A stretch of 23,629 nucleotides of DNA, taken from DASQVO01 sp035640715. GTDB lineage: Bacteria; Actinomycetota; Actinomycetes; Streptosporangiales; Streptosporangiaceae. The position numbers and the translations under genes are program-made. Positions 15,301 to 22,900 of the stretch are shown here, one piece after another; within the stretch, counting starts at the first letter, position 1; each line of letters starts with the position of its first letter. Location of the stretch: assembly GCA_035640715.1 (NCBI GenBank), contig DASQVO010000052.1:1-23629 (forward strand), in the 5' to 3' direction. The notes beneath the pieces were generated by a model. That model had not been told where the DNA came from, did no database searches, and saw nothing but the letters and a program-made list of their open reading frames with translations.

Positions 15301-16927
15301 TGCCGAGCCGGCAACCGCCGGCATATGCCCTGTCCGCGCCCTCGGTGGCCCGGGCGGTGCCGTGAGCCCTGATGACCTGGTCGTCAGCATCCAGCAGCCG
15401 GGCCAGCGCTGCCCTGTCCGGTGCCTCCAGCAGGACAATCTGGTCAGGCTCATGCACGACCGCTGATGCGGCTGGTTCACCTGGCGTGGCGGGCTCCGCC
15501 CGCGCCCGGCGCCGCGCCCGCGGCGGCTCGGGGGCCTCCTCGATGATCACGTGCGCGTTGATGCCGCCGAAGCCAAACGCGTTGACGGCAGCCCGCCGCG
15601 GTCCGGGTCCGTTCCAGGGCCGCGCCGTGCTGGCAGGCGTGAAGCGGGTATTCGCCATCTCTGGCCGTGGGTTATCGCAGTGCAGTGTCGGCAGGAGCAT
15701 CCCCCTGGACACCGCCAGTACGGCCTTGATCAGTGCCGCGGCCCCGGCGGTCGACATCGTGTGGCCGATCATGGACTTCACCGAGCCGATCACCGGCGAC
15801 GAGCTCTCGCGCGGCGGCCCGAAGGCTTCGGCGACCGTAGCGAGTTCCACGGCGTCGCCGACCGGGGTTGCGGTGCCGTGCGCCTCCAGCATCCCGATCG
15901 AGTCCGGGGCAGCCGGATCCAGCCCTGCCGAGGCCCACGCCCTGCGAACGGCGAGCATCTGGCCGGTGGCCTCCGGGTTCACCAGGCTCGAGACGCGGCC
16001 ATCGCTGGACACGCCGATGCCGCGGATCACCGCGTAGATCCGGTCACCGTCGCGGATCGCGTCGGACTGCCGTTTCAGCACCACCATGGCGGTCCCCTCG
16101 CCGATGAGCAGCCCATCGGCCATGGTGTCGAACGGGCGGATCTCCTCGCGGTGGGACAGCGCCTTGAGCTGTGAGAACACCGACCAGAACGTGGCGTCGT
16201 GGTTATGATGCACGCCGCCGACGACGGCCACGTCCAGGCGGCCGTTCAAAAGCCCGGTGACACCATGCTCGACGGCGACAAGCGATGAGGCGCATGCGGC
16301 GTCGAGGACGTAGGCCGGGCCGTGCAGGTCGAGCCGGTTGGCTACCCGGGACGCGGACAGGTTGGGCATCAGGCCGATCACGTCTTCCGGCTGGAACGTC
16401 CCCAGTTTCTCCTTGACCTTCCGCCGTATGCGGTCAATCCGGTCCTCCGGCAGTTCCGGAAGCAGCTCGCGTATGAAACCGCTTACCATGTCCGAGGTCT
16501 GGACGTGCGCGTTGAAGCTCATGCCGACGGTAGTGGACAGGCCCAGACGGCCGAGGATCACGGCCGCCCGGTCGCGATCCTCCAGCCGGTCCAGACCACC
16601 CGCGTCCTCGATCGCAGCGTGGGCAACCCGCAACGCAAGTAGCTGTTCTGGCTCGGTCGCGGGGACCGACGCCGGCATGACGCCGAACTGCATCGGATCG
16701 AAATAGGCGAGGTCATCCACGAACCCGCCACGGCGACAGTAGAAGCGGTTCGGGTTGTCTGCCTGTTCAGGATCGTAGAGTTCCGGATCCCACCGGTTCG
16801 GTGGCGTCTCGCTGATCGCATCGACACCGTTGACCAGGTTGTGCCAGTAAGCGTCGATCGAGTCGGCTTTCGGGAGGAGCACGCTCATGCCGACGATCGC
16901 CACCGGCTCCGGCAAGCGGTGGGTCAT
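12317..16927 (-). CDS. Iterative type I PKS/PUFA-like synthase subunit: KS-AT-DH-PPTase-like
   Basis: Second gene of the operon, 1536 residues from the ATG at 16927. The ketosynthase spans about 7-465 with Cys212 (DAACASSL), His350 (LEAHGTAT) and His389 (MIGHTMSTAG), a full triad. The acyltransferase spans about 584-890 with Ser651 (AGHSLGEW) and His756 in FSTGIHS, where malonyl-type domains usually read AFHS. A hot-dog dehydratase at about 1014-1280 has His1034 (LADHALH) and Asp1191 in DGSMQ. The last 230 residues resemble a phosphopantetheinyl transferase (SFSAAREAAAKADG), but the first metal-binding Asp appears replaced (GVGIGVAEI). No carrier domain is present, so it must use the ACP of the neighbouring synthase or of the third protein. 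Starts at 16942 and 16957 are also possible; the latter overlaps the upstream stop. The chosen start lies 19 bases after that stop, where homology begins. Confidence 0.9.
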   Translation of the reverse strand: MTHRLPEPVAIVGMSVLLPKADSIDAYWHNLVNGVDAISETPPNRWDPELYDPEQADNPNRFYCRRGGFVDDLAYFDPMQFGVMPASVPATEPEQLLALRVAHAAIEDAGGLDRLEDRDRAAVILGRLGLSTTVGMSFNAHVQTSDMVSGFIRELLPELPEDRIDRIRRKVKEKLGTFQPEDVIGLMPNLSASRVANRLDLHGPAYVLDAACASSLVAVEHGVTGLLNGRLDVAVVGGVHHNHDATFWSVFSQLKALSHREEIRPFDTMADGLLIGEGTAMVVLKRQSDAIRDGDRIYAVIRGIGVSSDGRVSSLVNPEATGQMLAVRRAWASAGLDPAAPDSIGMLEAHGTATPVGDAVELATVAEAFGPPRESSSPVIGSVKSMIGHTMSTAGAAALIKAVLAVSRGMLLPTLHCDNPRPEMANTRFTPASTARPWNGPGPRRAAVNAFGFGGINAHVIIEEAPEPPRARRRARAEPATPGEPAASAVVHEPDQIVLLEAPDRAALARLLDADDQVIRAHGTARATEGADRAYAGGCRLGIADPASERLAAARKVVAAGAAWRGGRDIWFSPRPMLADGEGRIAFVFPGLEAELSHSVNDVITHFGLETTEAEADEFSGRFIEIMRLGYLMYEALGRIGVTPDAVAGHSLGEWMAGLVAGLVPELADESKLGEAAAIFFDPAHERHDLLHAVIGTSADAVEARLPGYPGVVLTHDNAPAQSVVCGPVEQVTRLIEELGKEGTLCQPLPFSTGIHSRYVAPQVEQLRELVGDMKVRPGSVPVWSSTVAAPIQADVEQRRDLFFRHLTEPVRFRSTVTAMHDAGFRAFIQVGPGQLWALIEDNLRGKDHLAVPANVAFRSGLAQLQRVATALWVEGYAPDLAALNPARQPGPVRKATVASGRSLRMLLNLGATRFSLGEDARGLITAADFPGSAAPAGAGAAAGSAAIAKLKNVPGHPAVTAELAALLEDTADAAVTVLSAAGQRDGNGAAALPDAAELPDAAARASHLATDDEPVRKSVLRISLDTMPYLADHALHQLPAGWPHRADSMPVMPATTIIQHMIDAVEAAEPGMRATEVTDARFPSWTVADPPHEVDITVKRRTPGEFAVAFGSSVRATIRVADAYPANPPSVWQHDPATEQPPQISPERIYSTRLLFHGPSYRSVTDVHGVGERHIRGLLRAPAPPGGLLDGSMQLSASWAHLMLPTRNVYFPTSFGSLRLFGPVPAEGEMVECVIRVHTITESEFGYDVQYIHAGRVWAQLDDCMSRRFDYHPRARKVQLDPGHHPLAVRQPEGWVAVFDIWSDLAALNAFASLTLGAAGYRDYERQLPAHRKAWLLGRIAVKDAVRHLLWADGGPRPIFPIEIQVSDAADGRPLAQGWSGLAVPAYEISSAQAAHLGVAIARPAASGAVPGAPGVGIGVAEITDRPGSAPAAMADEELALLEAASHAGPGSGRALWSASFSAAREAAAKADGTTLTGPPGQVMVTGATPTVITVVASGRTYQVSHREVRDPAEASPARRHVVAWTWGPDSTVPR
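13923..13958 (-). repeat. 18-base tandem repeat in the AT-DH linker
   Basis: Two copies (13923-13940 and 13941-13958) differ at one base and encode the repeated PDAAEL/PDAAAR-type segment in the Ala-rich linker before the dehydratase. The frame is kept. It is a short linker expansion. Confidence 0.8.
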
Positions 16928-16946
16928 GCTCCCCTGCCGCATTCCC

Positions 16947-19900
16947 TTAGCCGGCATCGGGTACCGACCCCATGTAGACGACCGCGTTGACCGCGGGGTC
17001 GCCCCACGCCAGCTCGCGCAGCACGCTCAGTGCCCCCTGCCGCGCGTCTATCATGCCGATCCCGCGCCGGGCGTACTCCCTGCCAAGCTCGGGAGTGACC
17101 ATACCGGGGTGCGTGCCGGCCGGTGCCCACGGTCCCCAGTGGATGGTCAGGCAGCGGCGGCCGGTCCGGGATGCCCAGTCTGTGCCGATGGCCTCGAGCG
17201 CGTCGTTGGCAGCCGCGTAGTCGGCCTGGCCGCGGCTGCCGAAAGCCGCGGCGATGCTGCCGAACAGCACGACGAACCCGGGCGCGCACTGCAGCTCTTC
17301 CAGAGCGCTGAGCGTCGTCCTGGCCCCGTTCACCTTGGTGTGGAAGACCCGGGCGAACGACTCTGGATCCTTGTCGGAGATCAGCCGGTCTTCGATCACC
17401 CCGGCCCCGTACACAAGCCCGTCGATCCGGCCATGTTCCTCGTGCACCAGCTTGAGTACCTGGTGGATGGCTTCCTCGTCTTGCACGTCAGCGCAGTGAT
17501 AGCGCACCTGGGCGCCAAGCTCCCGCAGTTCCGCCAGGGTGGCCCTGACCTCGCGGCGGGCGAGAATATCGCGTGTGGCGTGCTCGATCTCCGCCGGTGA
17601 CCGCATGCCCTGCCTGGCCAGGGCAGCGCGCAACGCGACCGCGTCCGCCGCCGCCTCGATGTCCTCGGGAAGCGGATCGCCGGGCGCCTGGGTCCGGCCG
17701 ATCAGCTCGACCCGGCAACCACTGGCGGCGGCCAGTCCCGTGGCAATCCGGGCGGTGATGCCCCGCGCGCCGCCGATCAGCACGACCACCGAGTCGCGGG
17801 TCAGGCCCATGGCCTCGGCCTCCGCCGAGCCTGTGTCATTCCCGCCGCTCGCGGCGAGCTCGGCCGGGACGAGCTCACGCCGGTAACGGATGTCACGGGC
17901 GTAGGTAACCGCCGGTTCCGGCGCGCTGATGAACAGCTCGCTCAGGAGCCGTGTGGCGATCTCGTCCGGAGGTTCCACCCGGTCGAGCTCCACGTAGCGG
18001 GCGAAGCAATCCGGATACTCCTGGCCTATGGCCCGGAACAGGCCGGCCAGGCCGGCCGCGCCCGGACGGCTCCGGTCGCCGGCCGCAAGAAGCCAGTACT
18101 GGCCGGGGACCTTGCTACCGGTCAGGGAGTCTTTGATGAGCGGGAACAGGTCGGCCGGCAGTGAATCGGACGTCGCTGTGAGGCCGTCGAGACAGATCAG
18201 CCCATCGCCATCCCGGACGTCGGCCGCATCGATCGCAGCGACCTGGACATCCGCGCCGAGCTCACGGAGCTGCCCGGCGAGATGCCCGGCAACCGCGGTC
18301 TCGCCTGTTATCACGAGCCGGGCACCGCTGACCGAGCTCGACGGCGTCCCCGCGGCGTCCAGTCTGGCCAGCTGGGGCAGCAGTCGTACCGGGGCCACGC
18401 CGGCCACCGCGTCCTGGCTCGCGTCCGGGACAGGTGAAGCAGCCTCGCCCACCGCCGCCGGGGCCACGCCGGCCACCGCGTCCTGGCTCGCGTCCGGGAC
18501 AGATGAAGCAGCCTCGCCCTCGGCCGCCGGGGAGACGCCGGCCGCCTGCCTGAGCACGTCCGTGATGGCACGCACGGTGCGTGCCTTCACCAGCTCCTCA
18601 AGCGTGGACTCGCCATTCTCAGTCGCCAGCCCCAGCCGGGAAGCGATTTCCCCGGCTATCTCGACCCGCTTGATCGAGTCGACACTGAGATCGGCTTCGA
18701 GGTCGAGATCGGGGTCGATGAGGTCTACCGGGTATCCGGTACGCTCGCTGATCAGGGCGAGCAAGGCATCCTGAAGTTCCTTGTCGCTGGGCAGCCCGCT
18801 GGGTGCGGGGTGGACGGGCTCAGCGGCGGGCCGGCTGGCCGGCTGGGTATCCGCGGGACCCGGTTCCGCCACGGCGACCGCGGCCGGGCGGGTGGCGGCG
18901 TGGTCCGTCAGCGGGCCTGCTGCCTCCTCCTGCCAGACGAGCCGTCCGCCGGGCTGGCCCCCCAGGAATGCAAGCATGACATCACGCTGCGCCGAAATCA
19001 TGTCCCGGCTGTTGCGCAGGTACTCGGCCAGCATCGAGTCGGCGGTCGCCGGGGTGCCGGAATGAGGTGAAGACACTGGAAACTCCTTGATCAGGCGTGC
19101 AGGTGTAAGTGCCCCGGGCAGGAAGGCGCCGTCGCTGTCGCGGATCAGCTGCCCGTCGAGAAACCACAGGGGCCGCCCGTTCGTGCCGGAGGTGGCTGGG
19201 TCGGCCGTGCTCCTGCCCTGGAAGAGCCAGCCCAGATTCAGCGGCACTCCGGCGCAGGCGAGATCGGCCAGGGCGGTCAGGAAACTACGCAGTCCTTGCC
19301 CGCGAGGTCCGTCGCAGGCCACGGCCAGGTGCGGTCGCTCACCGAGTACCTTGCGGACGAGGCCGGTCAGGACGTGGCCGGGCCCGGCCTCAATGAACAC
19401 TCTGGCGCCCGCGGCATACATTGCCTCTATCTGGTCGCCGAACCGGACCGGAGCGCTGATCTGGGCCGCCAGCCCGGAGCGGATCAGCTCGGGATCGCCC
19501 GGGTATGGCGCGGCCGTCTGGTTCGCCCAGACCGGGATCCGCGGTGGTGATACTGGCCGTGTGCTGAGCACTCCGGCGAACTGTGCGCTGGCCGCGGCGA
19601 CAACTGGGCTGTGGAAGGCGCACGCCACCTGCAGCCGGCGGGCTGAGAGGCCCGCCTCCCGCAGTGCTTTGAGCGCGCTGTCCACGGCTGGGGTGAAGCC
19701 TGAGATCACCACCTGGCCCGGTGCGTTGAGGTTAGCCATTGTCACGTCGGCGGCCAGTCCCTGATCTGCCAGCACCTCGAGGATCTGGTCAGCAGTGCCG
19801 CTCACTGCCGCCATCGCGCCCGGGTCCTCGCCGACAGCGGACATGATCGCCGCGGCACGCGCTTCGCTGAGGTCCAGCAGCGTCACCGGGTCGAAGACGC

Positions 19901-22900
19901 CAGCAGTGGACAGAGCGGCCAGCTCGCCATAGCTATGTCCGCCTGACATGTCCGGCCGCACCCCGAGACGGCCGAGCAGATGGCTGACAGCCAGCCCGCA
20001 GATGCCCAGCGCTGACTGTGCGGCCCTGGTGTCGCGGAGCAGGTCCGAGTGCTCGCGTTCGCGTGCCGGGTCAAAGGCCGCGGGCGGGAATAGCCGGCTG
20101 GCCCAGCGCTGGCCGACCTCAAGGTATTGCCGCAGTTCCGGGAAGGTGACAAACAGCTCGGCCAGCGCCCCCGGGCGCTGGCTGCCCTGACCGGGAAAGA
20201 GGAACGCCACGGTCGGTGGCTCCGCCGGTTCGGTCGGCGGTGGCTGGATCAGCCCCGCGGCGGGATCGTGTTCGCCTGCCAGGGCGCGTTTCAGCAGTCC
20301 CGCAAGATCGCTAACGTCGCGGGCGACCACAGCGACCCGGACCGGCCCGGCCGCGGACTCAGCGTCCCTGGCCGCGCGCGCGGCCAGATCCCGGAGTGCC
20401 ACCCCGCCGGGTCGCGCTGCCGCCGCTTCCAGCGTGCTGGCGAGGCTCTGCACGGCCGCATGAGCGGCCGCGCGGTCGGTACCGCGGAAGCAGAACAGCT
20501 CGGCCGGCCACTCGTTCGCCGCATGCCGGGGCTCCGGGGTTCCCTGGTATCCGCGCAGGACGACGTGGAAGTTGGTCCCGCCGAACCCGAACGCGCTGAG
20601 GCCGGCGATACGCTGACCCGAAGGCACTACCCATGGCCTCGGCTCGGTAAGGAAGGCGAATGGGCTGTGCTCCGGATCCCAGGAGCTGTTCGGGCTGGTC
20701 AGGTTGCTGGTCGGCGGCTGCACACCGTAGTAGACCGACAGCACCGCCTTGATCAGGCCGGCCAGCCCGGCGGCGGCCTTGGCATGGCCGATCTGAGACT
20801 TCACCGAGCCCAGAACGCAGCTGCCGGGCTTGGCTCCGGCACCGGTGAAGACCTTTGTCAGGCTCTCCAGCTCGGTCTGATCTCCCAGGACCGTTCCGGT
20901 GCCGTGTGCCTCGACCACTCCGACCTCGCCCGGCGACACGCCCGCCTGCCGGTACGCCTGGTGCATCGCCCGGACCTGGCCGTCCATGTGCGGTGCGGTC
21001 AGGCTCCGCGCCCGGCCGTCGCTAGCGCTGCCCACTCCCTTGATGACCGCGTAGATCCGGTCGCCATCCCGCTGGGCGTCGGCCAGCCGCTTGAGTACGA
21101 CGCACGCGACGCCCTCACCCAGTGCCGTGCCATCCGCTGCGGTATCGAAGGTGGCGACCCGGCCATTGGGGGACAGGGCCTGCACCGACCCGAACATCAG
21201 GAAGTCACCGGCGGAATTGTGCAGGTCGACCGCGCCGCACAGCATCATGTCAGCCGCGCCCGTGGTCAGGTGCATGCATGCCGTGTTCAGCGCGGCGAGC
21301 GATGCCGCGCACGCGGCGTCCACGGTGAAGTTCGCCCCGCCCAGATCGAGCCGGTTGGCGATCCGCCCGGCGATGACGTTCTGCAGGTGGCCGGGAAACG
21401 TGTCCTCCGTGACCGTGGGCAGCTGCTCGTCGAGTTCCCGGGGCAGGTCGCCCAGGTACGCCGGCAGCGTGGCGCGCAGGGCCATTGCGCTGCCGTCGTC
21501 GGAGCCCTGCGCCGCGGCGAATATCACCCCGGTGCGGGAGTGGTCGGCACTGGCCGCGTCATAGGGATATCCCGCGTTGTTCAGAGCCTGGCTCGCGACC
21601 TCGAGCGCGATCAGCTGGCTAGGGTCAATGCTGCCCAGGGCGTTCGGGGGGATACCGAACTTGATCGGATCGAGGGGAATGGGCTGGAGGAAGCCGCCCC
21701 ATTTGGACGGCGTGCTCCGGCCGGGCCTGGTGTCAGCCGGCTTGGGCGAGTAGTAGATCGCGGGATCCCACCGCTGCGGGGACACCTCACTCATGACGTC
21801 TTTGCCGCTGAGGATCGTGCGCCAGAAGGCGTCCACGTCGGCTGATCCGGCGAACATGCCGGCCATGCCCACGACCGCGATGTCCAGCGGCTCGGACGGC
21901 TCGGATGGCACACCGGCCTCGTCGGCGGGTGCGGTTGCGAGCAACTGCCGCAGCTCGCCCGTCCGCATGCCGTGGAATTCACATGCGCCGGTGGTCACCC
22001 CGGCGTGCAGCGCCGGCACCGTCGTCGGAGCGTTCCGCAGGACGGCGACCTGGCCGGCCATGTACAGGCCCTCGGCAGCCTGGGTCGCCTCATCTATCTC
22101 GGCTCCGCCATGCCGGAGTCCCTTGCTAGCCAGCCGCAGCCGTCCGGTGTTCAGCATTTCCAGCTGCATCCATATGTCCCGGGCTTCCGTTCCGGCAGCC
22201 TCAAGCTCGGCCCGCTGCCTGCCGAACTCCTGGACGAACTCGGTCTGCAGGCAGCGAGTCACATGGCCCGGCGATGTCTCGAGCAACGCCGTCTCAGCCG
22301 CCTCCACCGCCATCCGCTGGAAAAGCGGCTTGATCGCCCCATGCTCGACGGCCTCGTGGGTGAACAGGTACGCGGTCCCCATCAGCACGCCGACGCGGAC
22401 ACCCCGCCGCGTCAGCGGAGCGGCCATGGCCGCGGTCATGGCCGCGGACCGGGCGTCATGAATCCCGCCGGCGAAAAGCACCTGCAGCTGTGCTCCGGTG
22501 TCCGGGGGCGCGCTGTCGAGGTATTGATCGATGACCATAAGCTGCGTCTCCCAGAGCGTGAAGCTCGCCCTGGGACCGATGTGCCCGCCGCACTCGGCGC
22601 CTTCGAACACGAACCTGCGAGCGCCTGAACTCAGGAACTGCCGTAGCAACCCGGGAGAGGGCACGTGCAGGAAGGTGGCGATGCCGGCCTGCTCAAGCTC
22701 CTTCGCCTGCGCCGGGCGGCCGCCAGCGATGATGGCGCAGGCGGGCCTGATCTCGTGAATGACCTCGAGTTGCGCGGCGCGCAGCTCCTCCGGCACGAAG
22801 CCGAGCACCCCGACTCCCCACGGCCTCTCGCCGAGGGCTGCGGCCGCCTCCTGCAGCATTTGCCTGGAACGCTCGCCGTCGGCAAGGGCCAGCGCGATGA

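Noticed and set aside
20127..21845. A 572-codon open frame on the plus strand.
   Set aside because: It lies opposite the KS and AT domains of the first synthase and has low-complexity Arg/Gly/Pro-rich composition typical of antisense shadows.
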